Shown here: in pieces, positions 1 to 7,234 of the stretch
Position numbering within the stretch: position 1 is the first letter of the stretch
Layout of the letters: every line of letters begins with the position of its first letter
DNA from: Microbispora hainanensis
GTDB taxonomy: Bacteria > Actinomycetota > Actinomycetes > Streptosporangiales > Streptosporangiaceae
Assembly (NCBI RefSeq): GCF_006874475.1
Contig: NZ_VIRM01000009.1
Span: forward strand, 124,001 to 188,000
DNA: 64,000 bases
Direction: 5' to 3'
Notes under the pieces: model-generated
Told to the model about the DNA's origin: nothing
What the model saw: only the letters and a program-made list of their open reading frames with translations
The model's database searches: none
Made by a program: the position numbers and the translations under genes

Positions 1-2
1 AC

Positions 3-566
3 GTGCGGCTCGCCCGCCTCACCCGGATCTCGATCTTCCTGCCGTACGCCGTGCCGGGTGTGGCGGCGACGCTGATGTGGGGCTTCCTCTACCTGCCCAG
101 CCTCAGTCCGTTCGGCGACCACCCGTTCCTGAGCGCCGGCCTGGTGACGTTCTCGATGGCGAACATCGCGGTCTGGGGCGGCACCGGCTTCAACATGCTG
201 GTGCTCTACACGAACCTGCGGGCCGTGCCGCGGGAGTACTACGAGGCGGCCAGGATCGACGGCGCGAGCGAGCTGGGCATCGCGCTGCGCATCAAGATCC
301 CGATCCTGGTGCCGTCGATCATCCTGACCACGGTGTTCTCCGTCATCGCGACCGTCCAGGTGTTCACGGAGCCGACCACCCTGCGGCCGCTGACGAACAC
401 GATCAGTTCGACCTGGAGTCCCTTGATGAAGGTGTACCGCGACGCGTTCGTCACCGGCGACCTCTACTCGGCCGCCGCGACGTCCATGGTGATCGCCGGG
501 ATCTCTCTCGTGCTGTCGTTCGGGTTCCTGCGGATCGTCAAGAACCACGCGTTCGGGGGGGGCTGA
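3..566 (+). CDS. Sugar ABC transporter permease, MalF-type (5' end outside window)
   Basis: Inner-membrane permease of a carbohydrate ABC importer. The visible 187 codons hold several hydrophobic segments and the EAA loop that contacts the ATPase, seen as EYYEAARIDGAS followed by KIP. The family is usually about 300 residues, so the N-terminal third lies before the window and the GTG at position 3 is not a reliable start. The stop overlaps the start of the next permease (TGATG), so the two are translationally coupled subunits of one heterodimeric channel. The solute-binding protein is presumably upstream, and the substrate cannot be told from these subunits. The LacI regulator two genes downstream is the likely controller. 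Confidence 0.9.
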   Translation: MRLARLTRISIFLPYAVPGVAATLMWGFLYLPSLSPFGDHPFLSAGLVTFSMANIAVWGGTGFNMLVLYTNLRAVPREYYEAARIDGASELGIALRIKIPILVPSIILTTVFSVIATVQVFTEPTTLRPLTNTISSTWSPLMKVYRDAFVTGDLYSAAATSMVIAGISLVLSFGFLRIVKNHAFGGG

Positions 567-1447
567 TGGCCGCCGCCGCACTGCCGGGGACCCGCGGCCA
601 CGCCCGCCCCTCGCCGCGCCGCCCGGTGGGGATCGTGCCGACCGCGGTGCTCGTGCTGGGCGCGATCTACACCCTGTTCCCGGTGAGCTGGGTGGTGGTC
701 GCGGCCACCAAGTCGAAGGCCGAGCTGTTCTCCACCTCGACCTTCGCGCCCGGCACCGGCCTGCTGTCCAACCTGGCCGACCTGTTCGCCTACCGCGACG
801 GCGTCTTCTGGCTCTGGCTGCTCAACACCGCCCTGTACGCCGGGGGCGGCGCGGTGCTGTCGACGGCGGTGTCCACGATCTCGGGGTACGCGCTGGCGAA
901 ATACTCCTTCCCCGGCCGCAATCTGATCTTCAACCTGCTCATCGGCGGCATCCTCGTGCCGTCCGTCGTGCTGGCGATCCCGCAGTATCTGCTGTTCTCC
1001 AAGGCCGGCCTGGCCGACACGTACTGGTCGGTGCTGCTGCCGCAGATCCTGCACCCCTACAGCATCTATCTGGCCAGGATCTACGCGCAGGCGGCGATCC
1101 CCGCCTCGCTGCTGGAGGCGGGCAGGCTGGACGGCGCGGGCGAGTGGCGGCTGTTCCGCCGGGTGGCGCTGCCGCTGCTGACGCCGGGCATGGTGACGAT
1201 CTTCCTGTTCCAGTTCGTCGCGATCTGGAACAACTTCCTGCTGCCGTTCATCATGCTGGGCGACGACCACAAGTTCCCGCTGACGGTCGGCCTCTACACG
1301 CTGCTCGCCGCGGGCGCCAACCAGCCGTCGCTCTACAACCTGATCATCACGGGCACGATGCTGTCGCTCATCCCGCTGATCGCGCTGTTCCTCACGATGC
1401 AGCGCTACTGGCGTACGGACCTGTCCGGCGGGGCCGTGAAAAGCTGA
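566..1447 (+). CDS. Sugar ABC transporter permease, MalG-type
   Basis: Second permease of the importer, 293 residues, normal length for the MalG group. About six membrane segments are visible. The EAA loop reads LLEAGRLDGAGEW followed by RRVALPLL, the usual cytoplasmic ATPase contact. The ATG overlaps the stop of the MalF-type gene, which fixes the start and indicates coupled expression. No ATPase gene follows. Such importers in actinomycetes often share an MsiK-type ATPase encoded elsewhere, so its absence here is expected rather than odd. The stop overlaps an ATG in frame with the LacI gene, so the regulator is probably on the same transcript. Confidence 0.92.
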   Translation: MAAAALPGTRGHARPSPRRPVGIVPTAVLVLGAIYTLFPVSWVVVAATKSKAELFSTSTFAPGTGLLSNLADLFAYRDGVFWLWLLNTALYAGGGAVLSTAVSTISGYALAKYSFPGRNLIFNLLIGGILVPSVVLAIPQYLLFSKAGLADTYWSVLLPQILHPYSIYLARIYAQAAIPASLLEAGRLDGAGEWRLFRRVALPLLTPGMVTIFLFQFVAIWNNFLLPFIMLGDDHKFPLTVGLYTLLAAGANQPSLYNLIITGTMLSLIPLIALFLTMQRYWRTDLSGGAVKS

Positions 1448-1491
1448 TGGGCACGGGGGAACAGGCTGATCGGCGGGGGGACAATACGACC

Positions 1492-2493
1492 ATGGCGAAG
1501 CGTCCGACCATTCATGACGTGGCCGCGGCGGCGGGCGTCTCCCGGGGCACCGTGTCCCGGGTGCTCAACGACGACCGCTACGTGAGCCCCGCCGCCCACG
1601 CCGCCGTCCGCCGCGCCATCGCCGAGACCGGCTACATCGTCAACCGCAACGCCCGCAGCCTGGTCACCCAGCGGACCGGGTCGGTGGTCATGGTGCTGTC
1701 GGAGCCGCACGAGAAGGTCTTCGAGGACCCCAACTACAGCACCACGATCCGCACGGCGATCCGGCGGCTCGGCGAGCGCGACGTCTCCCTGGTGATCATG
1801 CTGGCCGGGGACGACGGCGACCGGGCCCGGGTGGTCCACTACGTGCGCGGCGGCCACGCCGACGGGGTGCTGCTGATGTCGACGCACGCGGGCGACCCGC
1901 TCGTGGACGAGCTGGAGTCGCTGCGCATCCCGGCCGTCGCCTGCGGCGCCGTCATCGGCAAGGAGAACGTCATCCCCTACGCCGCGGCCGACGACCGCGA
2001 GGGCGCCCGGCAGATGGCCCGCTATCTGGTCGGGCAGGGCCGCAGGAAGATCGCCACGATCACCGGCCCGATGGACACGCCGGGCGGCATCCAGCGCTTG
2101 GAGGGCTTCGCCGACGTGCTCGGCAGGAAGGCGTCCAAGAAGCTGATCGAGCACGGCGACTGGACCCAGCTCAGCGGCGAGAGCGCGATGGCACGGCTGC
2201 TCGAACGCACCCCCGACCTCGACGCGGTCTTCGTGGCGTCCGACCTCATGGCGGCCGGCGCGCTGTCCACGCTGCGGGCCGCCGGACGCCGGGTGCCCGA
2301 CGACGTGGCCGTGGGCGGCTTCGACGACTCGTCGGTCGCCGCCACCACGCACCCGCCTCTCACCACGATCCGCCAGCCGCTCGCCGAGGTCGCGGAGGAG
2401 ACCGTACGGCTGCTGCTCGCGCTCATCGACGGAGGCGGCCCGGTGGAGCCGGTGATCCTGCCCACCCGCCTCATCGTGCGGGAGTCCGCCTGA
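1492..2493 (+). CDS. LacI-family transcriptional regulator
   Basis: Repressor of 333 residues. The N-terminal helix-turn-helix reads TIHDVAAAAGVSRGTVSRVLN and is followed by a periplasmic-binding-protein-like sensor domain ending GGFDDSSVAA and TTIRQP, which is classic LacI/GalR. ATG 1492 (MAKRPTIHDVA) gives the standard family N-terminus. An in-frame ATG at 1447 overlaps the permease stop and would add 15 residues unlike family members. Being co-oriented with and close behind the two permeases suggests it controls sugar uptake, released by the imported sugar or its phosphate. The operator is probably upstream of the importer operon, outside the window. Confidence 0.92.
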   Translation: MAKRPTIHDVAAAAGVSRGTVSRVLNDDRYVSPAAHAAVRRAIAETGYIVNRNARSLVTQRTGSVVMVLSEPHEKVFEDPNYSTTIRTAIRRLGERDVSLVIMLAGDDGDRARVVHYVRGGHADGVLLMSTHAGDPLVDELESLRIPAVACGAVIGKENVIPYAAADDREGARQMARYLVGQGRRKIATITGPMDTPGGIQRLEGFADVLGRKASKKLIEHGDWTQLSGESAMARLLERTPDLDAVFVASDLMAAGALSTLRAAGRRVPDDVAVGGFDDSSVAATTHPPLTTIRQPLAEVAEETVRLLLALIDGGGPVEPVILPTRLIVRESA

Positions 2494-2509
2494 TCTGCGC
2501 GTCAGGGGA

Positions 2510-2536
2510 TGTCACACACTGAGGGGGTGTCTCGTC
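2510..2536 (+). promoter_or_regulatory. ECF41-type autoregulated promoter
   Basis: TGTCACA (2510-2516), 16 bp, then CGTC (2533-2536). This matches the promoter reported for ECF41 sigma factors (TGTCACA, about 16 bp, CGTC), and it lies directly in front of an ECF41 gene. Transcription would start near 2543-2545, which excludes the upstream ATG 2509 and points to GTG 2545 as start of a leaderless or nearly leaderless message. Confidence 0.8.
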
Positions 2537-2544
2537 CTCAGAAT

Positions 2545-3477
2545 GTGAACGACCATGACGACGGCACCGAGTCCCCGGCGACGTTTGAGGAGACGTTCCA
2601 GGCGATGCGGCCCCGGCTGCTCGGCGTCGCGTACGGCCTGCTCGGCAGCCTCGACGAGGCCGAGGACGTCGTGCAGGACGCCTGGCTGCGGCTGAGGTCG
2701 GCCGAGGCCGCGGGCGGCGACGAGATCAGAGACGTGACCGGCTGGCTGGTGGTCACGGTCTCCCGGCTCGCTCTCGACGTGCTGCGCTCGGCGCGGCGCC
2801 GCAGGGAGGAGTACGTGGGCCCGTGGCTGCCCGAGCCCGTTCTCACCGGGCCTGTTCTCACTCAGACCGATCCCGCGGAGCGGGTGACGCTGGACGAGTC
2901 GATGAGCATGGCGATGCTCGTCGTGCTGGAGTCGCTCAGCCCGGCCGAGCGGACCGCGTTCGTGCTGCACGACGTGTTCGGCCTGACGTTCGCCGAGGTG
3001 GGCGAGGCGGTCGGGCGCAGCCCTGCGGCCTGCCGGCAGCTCGCCGCCCGGGCTCGGGCGCACGTCGCGTCGCGCGCGCCCCGGTTCGACGTGGACCCCT
3101 CCGAACACCGGCGGGTGGTCGACGCCTTCGCCCGGGCCTGCCTCGGCGACGACATGGACGCCCTGGTCGCGCTGCTCGACCCGGACGTCGTGTTGCGCAG
3201 CGACGGGGGCGGCCGGGTGCGCGCCGGGAGGCGGCCCGTCTCGGGAGCGGCCAAGGTGGCCAGGCTGCTGTCCGGCATCGGGAGGTTCGGCCGGTATGAG
3301 CTGGTCCCCGCCGTGGTGAACGGCTGGCCGGGCCTGCTGCGCTATCGCGACGGACGGCTGGTCGCGGTGATCGGCCTCACCGTCGCCGGCGGCCGGATCA
3401 CCGCCGTCGACATGGTCCTGAACCCCGAGAAGCTCGCCCGCGTGACGCGGGCCGACGAGACGAGGAGATGTCGATGA
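2545..3477 (+). CDS. ECF41-family RNA polymerase sigma factor (SigJ-like)
   Basis: Extracytoplasmic-function sigma factor of about 310 residues. Region 2 (residues about 15-85) and region 4 (about 125-175) are followed by a C-terminal SnoaL-like extension. The ECF41 signatures are present: WLPEP at 94-98, DGGGR at 220-224 and NPEKL near the C-terminus (usual NPDKL). In this group the fused extension modulates activity in place of a separate anti-sigma factor. ATG 2509 is open in frame but overlaps the -35 element, so GTG 2545 is chosen. The stop overlaps the next start (ATGA). The partner gene is a carboxymuconolactone decarboxylase, the C of the COE enzymes (carboxymuconolactone decarboxylase, oxidoreductase, epimerase) known to accompany ECF41. 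The inducing signal is unknown. Confidence 0.9.
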   Translation: MNDHDDGTESPATFEETFQAMRPRLLGVAYGLLGSLDEAEDVVQDAWLRLRSAEAAGGDEIRDVTGWLVVTVSRLALDVLRSARRRREEYVGPWLPEPVLTGPVLTQTDPAERVTLDESMSMAMLVVLESLSPAERTAFVLHDVFGLTFAEVGEAVGRSPAACRQLAARARAHVASRAPRFDVDPSEHRRVVDAFARACLGDDMDALVALLDPDVVLRSDGGGRVRAGRRPVSGAAKVARLLSGIGRFGRYELVPAVVNGWPGLLRYRDGRLVAVIGLTVAGGRITAVDMVLNPEKLARVTRADETRRCR

Positions 3478-3923
3478 CCGCGAGGATCAACGTCCTCAAG
3501 CTGGCTCCAGAGGCCTACCAGGCCATGCGCGGGGTGGAGCGTTTCCTGCACGCGTGCGACGTGCCCCCCGCCACCCTGGAACTCATCAAGATCCGGGCCA
3601 GCCAGATCAACGGGTGCGCCTTCTGCCTCGACATGCACGTCCGCGACGCCAAGAAGGCCGGGGAGACCGACGAGCGCCTGTGGTCGGTCGCCGCCTGGCG
3701 GGAGGCGCCCTACTACACGGATGCCGAGCGGGCCGCGCTGGCGCTGACCGAGGCCGCGACCCGCCTCGCCGACCGGCCCGACCCCGTGCCGGACGAGATC
3801 TGGGCGGACGCCGCCGAGCACTACTCCGAGGAGCAGCTGGCCGCGCTGGTCGTCGCCATCGCGCAGATCAACGCCTGGAACCGGATCTCCGTCGTGAGCC
3901 GCAAGGAGCCCGGCTCTCTCTGA
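3474..3923 (+). CDS. Carboxymuconolactone decarboxylase / AhpD-like protein
   Basis: Protein of 149 residues with the AhpD-like redox motif CAFCLDMHVRDA, a CxxC followed by His, preceded by the helical segment TLELIKIRASQINGC. Members reduce peroxides or act as thiol oxidoreductases; few are true decarboxylases. ATG 3474 is chosen because GAGGAG at 3462-3467 lies 6 bp before it, whereas ATG 3468 directly abuts that site. The ATGA overlap with the sigma gene means translational coupling. It is the likely main target, and perhaps effector, of the ECF41 regulator. Confidence 0.9.
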   Translation: MTARINVLKLAPEAYQAMRGVERFLHACDVPPATLELIKIRASQINGCAFCLDMHVRDAKKAGETDERLWSVAAWREAPYYTDAERAALALTEAATRLADRPDPVPDEIWADAAEHYSEEQLAALVVAIAQINAWNRISVVSRKEPGSL

Positions 3924-3991
3924 ACGAAAACGGGAGGACGGCGGCACGCTGGGCGAATAGTCTGCGTAACGTCATGGAAGGAGGAAGGGCC

Positions 3992-4087
3992 ATGAGACGT
4001 GTCAGGATCCGCCGGCCCCGCCGCGTCCGTCGTCCCGCAGTCGAGCTCGACCTGCGCACCCCCTCCGGCCGGGCGCTTCCGTACTGA
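3992..4087 (+). CDS. Very small Arg-rich protein (31 aa)
   Basis: A 31-codon gene with an excellent ribosome binding site (GGAAGGAGGAAGG ending 4 bp before ATG 3992) and a terminator hairpin 28 bp after its stop. The first 14 residues contain nine Arg; the second half is neutral (AVELDLRTPSG). Third codon positions are mostly G or C, as expected for a real gene here. It has no signal peptide or membrane helix, and I do not recognise a family. A nucleic-acid-binding or ribosome-associated microprotein is possible but is inference. Confidence 0.5.
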   Translation: MRRVRIRRPRRVRRPAVELDLRTPSGRALPY

Positions 4088-4114
4088 GCCGCTCCCGGAA
4101 ACCGGTGTGACACG

Positions 4115-4134
4115 AGGGGCTTTACGCCCCTTTT
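4115..4134 (+). terminator. Intrinsic terminator
   Basis: Stem AGGGGC / GCCCCT around the loop TTTAC, ending in a run of four T. It follows the 31-aa gene and separates it from the next small gene. Confidence 0.7.
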
Positions 4135-4197
4135 ACCGGCTCTCCGATATCTATACCGGAATAGGTCACGGAACCATCACGGTCGGGGGGAACGAAC

Positions 4198-4383
4198 ATG
4201 GTCACGGTGGTGCCGTCGCTCGCCGAAGTCCAGTCGCTTGCCAAAGTGAGGGACATCAGGACCGCGCTGCGGCGCGGGCCCAGGCGAGACAGAAAAGACA
4301 GAAAGATCGTCGATTTCAGCGCCTACACCGGCGGAAACGTCATCCGGTTCCCGAGGACGTCCGGTCCGACGTCCGTCGCCTGA
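4198..4383 (+). CDS. Small basic protein of unknown function (61 aa)
   Basis: A 61-residue open frame from ATG 4198, preceded by GGGGGG 4 bp before AAC GAAC ATG and ending shortly before a 15-bp terminator hairpin. The centre is strongly basic (RRGPRRDRKDRK), flanked by short neutral segments. There is no signal peptide or membrane helix, and I recognise no family. It is the second of two consecutive very small genes, each with its own ribosome binding site and its own terminator, so it is probably an independent transcript. An AT-rich stretch (TATCTATACC, 4148-4157) may hold its -10 element. Confidence 0.5.
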   Translation: MVTVVPSLAEVQSLAKVRDIRTALRRGPRRDRKDRKIVDFSAYTGGNVIRFPRTSGPTSVA

Positions 4384-4437
4384 GCGGCGCAGGCGCCCGT
4401 CGCGGGCGTCTTCCCGTCCTCCGGAGCGATCCACGAG

Positions 4438-4471
4438 TCGGCCCGCCCGGCGTCCCCGCCGGGCGGGCCGA
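4438..4471 (+). terminator. Strong GC-rich terminator hairpin
   Basis: A perfect 15-bp inverted repeat (arms 4438-4452 and 4457-4471, loop TCCC). It lacks a real T-run, as is common in actinomycetes. It lies between the 61-aa gene and the flavin-binding protein gene. Confidence 0.7.
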
Positions 4472-4497
4472 CCGCTTTGCTGGTTGAATGTCGCCTC

Positions 4498-5133
4498 ATG
4501 AGCGATCTGTCCGCCACCGAACGGACCCGGCACCGCCGGTTGCGAGAGCAGGGCCGCACCGACCGGGAGGCGCTGTTCGAGGTGCTCCGGGCCGGGTTCG
4601 TCTGCCATCTCGGCGTCGTCGTGGACGGCGACCCCATGGTGGTGCCGACGGTGTACGGCTTCGACGACGACCATCTGTACGTGCACGGCTCGGTGGCCGG
4701 CCGCAGCCTCACCCGCGGCACGACGGTCTGCGTGACGATCACCCATGTCGACGGCCTGGTGCTGGCCCGGTCGGTCTTCGAGCACGGCGTGAACTACCGC
4801 AGCGCGATGATCTACGGCGTGCCGCGCGTGCTGGAGGGCGACGAGAAGCTCGCCGCCCTGCGGTGCCTGACCGAGCACGTCACCCCCGGCCGGTGGGACT
4901 ACGCCCGCCGGCCGAACCGCAAGGAGCTGGCCGCGACGACGATCCTCGCGGTGCCGCTAGCGGAGGCGTCGGTCAAGGTGCGCGAGGGCCACCCGGAGGA
5001 CGCCGACGACCCGCACGACGTCTGGGCCGGGATCCTGCCGCTCACCCGGTCGTGGCAGACCCCGGTGACCGACCCGCAGGCGGCCGCCCACCCCGTGCCC
5101 CCGCACATCCTCGCCCGCACCACACCCCACTGA
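4498..5133 (+). CDS. Pyridoxamine 5'-phosphate oxidase-like flavin/F420-binding protein
   Basis: Cytoplasmic split-barrel protein, 211 residues. The core FVCHLGVVVDGDPMVVPTVY followed by LYVHGSVAGRS is typical of the FMN-binding pyridoxamine phosphate oxidase-like superfamily; the actual substrate is not predictable. ATG 4498 (MSDLSATERTRHRRL) gives the usual N-terminus of this subgroup. An in-frame ATG at 4477 falls within the distal flank of the terminator region and is unlikely. The gene stands alone after a terminator. About 125 bp without an obvious signal follow, containing two copies of GCCGTGCTGA. Confidence 0.82.
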   Translation: MSDLSATERTRHRRLREQGRTDREALFEVLRAGFVCHLGVVVDGDPMVVPTVYGFDDDHLYVHGSVAGRSLTRGTTVCVTITHVDGLVLARSVFEHGVNYRSAMIYGVPRVLEGDEKLAALRCLTEHVTPGRWDYARRPNRKELAATTILAVPLAEASVKVREGHPEDADDPHDVWAGILPLTRSWQTPVTDPQAAAHPVPPHILARTTPH

Positions 5134-5258
5134 CCTCTGCGCCGTGCTGATCTCCGAGCCGTGCTGACCCCGGCGCCGTACGGGCGGTCGGGGCGGGCCG
5201 GGGCTCGGCTCACCGCGCCGGCAGCGACACCGTGCCCGAGCCCCGGACGAGCCGCCGC

Positions 5259-5981
5259 CTATGACTGCGCGCTCGGCTTGAGCCGGACGCCGCCGTCGAC
5301 GGTCAGCACGGTGCCCGTCGCGTAGCCCGTCTCGATCAGGTAGGCGATCGCGTTCGCCACCTCGCCGGGAGCGCCGATCCTGCCGACCGTGGTGCCGGCG
5401 GCGAACGCGTCGAGCGTGCCCTGCCGGCCGTCCCCCAGCCCGTCCCACCACTCGGTGTCGATCACACCGGGCGACACCGCGTTGACCCGGAGCGGGGCGA
5501 GCTCCACCGCCAGGCCGGGGATCATCGACTCGATCGCGCCGTTCACCGCCGCGAGCCCGGCCACCCCGGCCATCGAGCTGTTCGCGCTGGCCGCCGCGAC
5601 GAACGTCAGCGACCCGTCCCGCCGCAGCGCCGGAAGCGCGGCCTGTGCGGTGACCACGTGCGCGATCAGCTTGTCGTCGAGGGCGGCGCGCAGCTCGTCC
5701 GGCGAGAGCGAGTGGAACGGCCCGCCTCCCTTCCGGCCCGACACGTTGACCACGACGTGGTCCACCGGGCCCACCTCGGCGAACAGGGCGCGCATCGCCT
5801 CCGGGTCGCGTGCGTCGGCCACCGCGCCGGAGCCCCGTTCGCCGATCTCCTTGACGGCCCGCTCCAGCCGTTCGGGCGTGCGTCCGGTGACGACGACCTC
5901 GCGGCCCGACGCCGCCAGCCGTACGGCGGTGGCCAGGCCGATGCCGCTCGCGCCCCCGACGATCACCACGCGCTCACTCAT
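5259..5981 (-). CDS. SDR-family oxidoreductase lacking the YxxxK catalytic pair
   Basis: Rossmann-fold short-chain dehydrogenase-like protein, 240 residues. The cofactor motif is VGGASGIG near the N-terminus, with NAVSPGVIDT after the active-site region. Where Tyr-xxx-Lys is expected the sequence reads GLAAVNGA, so Tyr is Leu and Lys is Asn. Ordinary SDR catalysis is therefore doubtful; a binding or sensing role, or a different mechanism, is possible. The ribosome binding site GGGGGGAA precedes ATG 5981. It is divergent from a TetR gene across 71 bp that hold inverted repeats, so the TetR protein probably represses it. Confidence 0.88.
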   Translation of the reverse strand: MSERVVIVGGASGIGLATAVRLAASGREVVVTGRTPERLERAVKEIGERGSGAVADARDPEAMRALFAEVGPVDHVVVNVSGRKGGGPFHSLSPDELRAALDDKLIAHVVTAQAALPALRRDGSLTFVAAASANSSMAGVAGLAAVNGAIESMIPGLAVELAPLRVNAVSPGVIDTEWWDGLGDGRQGTLDAFAAGTTVGRIGAPGEVANAIAYLIETGYATGTVLTVDGGVRLKPSAQS

Positions 5982-6009
5982 CGATTCCCCCCAATGCGAG
6001 ACATCATGC

Positions 6010-6037
6010 CTCGAAACTATAATCGAGACACGGTGTC
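6010..6037 (+). promoter_or_regulatory. Probable TetR operator/promoter between divergent SDR and TetR genes
   Basis: CTCGA (6010-6014) and TCGAG (6023-6027) form an inverted repeat around AACTATAA, and GACAC-G-GTGTC (6027-6037) follows. The sequence TATAAT at 6018-6023 is a perfect -10 hexamer for the TetR gene, so a protein bound here would block it. No clear -35 is visible. Confidence 0.5.
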
Positions 6038-6052
6038 CTGTAAAGTGGCGGC

Positions 6053-6595
6053 ATGGTGGGGAGACCACGCAGCGAGCAGGCGCGCCGGGCGATACTCGAG
6101 GCCGCGCTGCGGCTGTGCGAGCGCGACGGCTATCCGAACGTGACACTGAAGGGCATCGCCGAGGAGGCGGGAACCGGCAGGCAGACCCTCTACCGCTGGT
6201 GGGACACCAAGGCCGACCTGCTGCTCGAGGCGATGACCGACCTCGTGGAGAGCTCCCGCGCGCCGTCGCAGGCCGACCTGGAGACGTTCCTGCGCGAGAC
6301 CTTCGCGCTCGCGGACGGCGCGGTCGGCAGGGTGGTGGCCGGCCTCATGGCGGAGGCCCAGAGCGATCCCGCCCTGGCCGAGCGCCTGCGGGCGCGGCTG
6401 ATCGGCCCGCGACGGGACGCCCTGCGGGCGGTGCTGGAGCGGATGCCGCCACCCCCCGGCGCCGACCTCGACCTCCTGATCGACATGATCTTCGGGGTCA
6501 TGTGGTATCGGCTGCTCAACCGGCATGCCCCGCTCGACGCCGCCCTTGCGGAGGACATCACGACGCTCGTCGCCAGGATCGGCGCGAGCCCGTGA
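6053..6595 (+). CDS. TetR/AcrR-family transcriptional regulator
   Basis: Repressor of 180 residues. The N-terminal helix-turn-helix runs from RRAILEAALRLCERDGYPN through TLKGIAEEAGTGRQTLYRWW, followed by an all-helical ligand domain with a TetR C-terminal region (MIFGVMWYRLL). It is divergent from the SDR gene, the standard arrangement for a TetR regulator and its target. The inverted repeats in the shared intergenic region are the likely operator and suggest autorepression. Its ligand is unknown. Confidence 0.92.
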   Translation: MVGRPRSEQARRAILEAALRLCERDGYPNVTLKGIAEEAGTGRQTLYRWWDTKADLLLEAMTDLVESSRAPSQADLETFLRETFALADGAVGRVVAGLMAEAQSDPALAERLRARLIGPRRDALRAVLERMPPPPGADLDLLIDMIFGVMWYRLLNRHAPLDAALAEDITTLVARIGASP

Positions 6596-6737
6596 CCCCA
6601 CGCCGAGCTCCCAGGCTGACCCGCCCCCAGAGGAGGGCGAGCCGGAAAAGCCGGGCGCGACGGCCACCGGGCTCCTCCCCCGCATCGTGTGTCACGTCTG
6701 CCACTTCACCGACGGCGCCATGGGGCAGGATGGAGCG

Positions 6738-7172
6738 GTGACGCCTTCCCCAGCGGTTGTCCAGCCGGACCGGGACCTCCTTGAGGAGATCCTCGACGAG
6801 CTGGACATCGAGCACACGACAGACACAGAGGGCGACCTGACGATCTCCACCGCCCACCTCACGATCTACTTCCTCTTCGGCGGGGAAGGAGACATGTTCA
6901 CCGTACGGTCCCTCTACGCGAGGGAGTATTCGGTGGACGACAAGCGGATGCTGCTCACGGCGCTCAACGAGTGGAACGCCGACACAATGTGGCCGAAGGT
7001 GTACACGTTCACCCAGGACAACGGCACCATGCGGGTCGTCGGCGACTCCCAGGTCTACATCGGCGCCGGTGTGACCAGGGAGCACCTGACCACGATGGTG
7101 GCCCACTGGGTCAGGTTCTCGATCAAGTTCTACCGCTGGTTCACCGACCGCCTCGCCTTCGAGGCCGACTGA
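6738..7172 (+). CDS. YbjN-domain protein
   Basis: A 144-residue cytoplasmic protein of the YbjN (type III secretion chaperone-like) fold, with LTIYFLFGGEGDMFTVRSLY and the later segment LLTALNEWNADTMWPKVYTF. Actinobacterial members are small orphan proteins with no established biochemical role. GTG 6738 is chosen because GCAGGA lies 7 bp upstream; an in-frame ATG at 6720 has no such site. It sits alone between a TetR gene and a convergent TetR gene. The 3' end is followed by repeated CTGACCAG blocks (see the repeat entry). Confidence 0.8.
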   Translation: MTPSPAVVQPDRDLLEEILDELDIEHTTDTEGDLTISTAHLTIYFLFGGEGDMFTVRSLYAREYSVDDKRMLLTALNEWNADTMWPKVYTFTQDNGTMRVVGDSQVYIGAGVTREHLTTMVAHWVRFSIKFYRWFTDRLAFEAD

Positions 7173-7234
7173 CCAGACGGGCTGACCAGAACAGACTGCT
7201 GACCAGGACCGGCTCACCGGCACCGGCTGATCAG
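7169..7234 (+). repeat. Post-stop CTGACCAG repeats
   Basis: CTGACCAG covers the YbjN stop codon (7169-7176) and recurs at 7182-7189 and 7199-7206. A variant CTGATCAG at 7227-7234 overlaps the stop codon of the convergent TetR gene. Confidence 0.7.

Noticed and set aside
2509-2511. ATG 2509 as start of the ECF41 gene
   Set aside because: It overlaps the TGTCACA -35 element of the gene's own predicted promoter and lacks a usable ribosome binding site distance.
3468-3470. ATG 3468 as start of the carboxymuconolactone decarboxylase gene
   Set aside because: It directly abuts the GAGGAG site; ATG 3474 has correct spacing and forms the ATGA overlap with the sigma gene.
6690-6716. Second ECF41-like promoter (TGTCACG-N16-CGGC) before the YbjN gene
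   Set aside because: The -10 part is CGGC rather than CGTC and the -35 has one change; YbjN is not a known ECF41 target. Recorded only as a weak coincidence.
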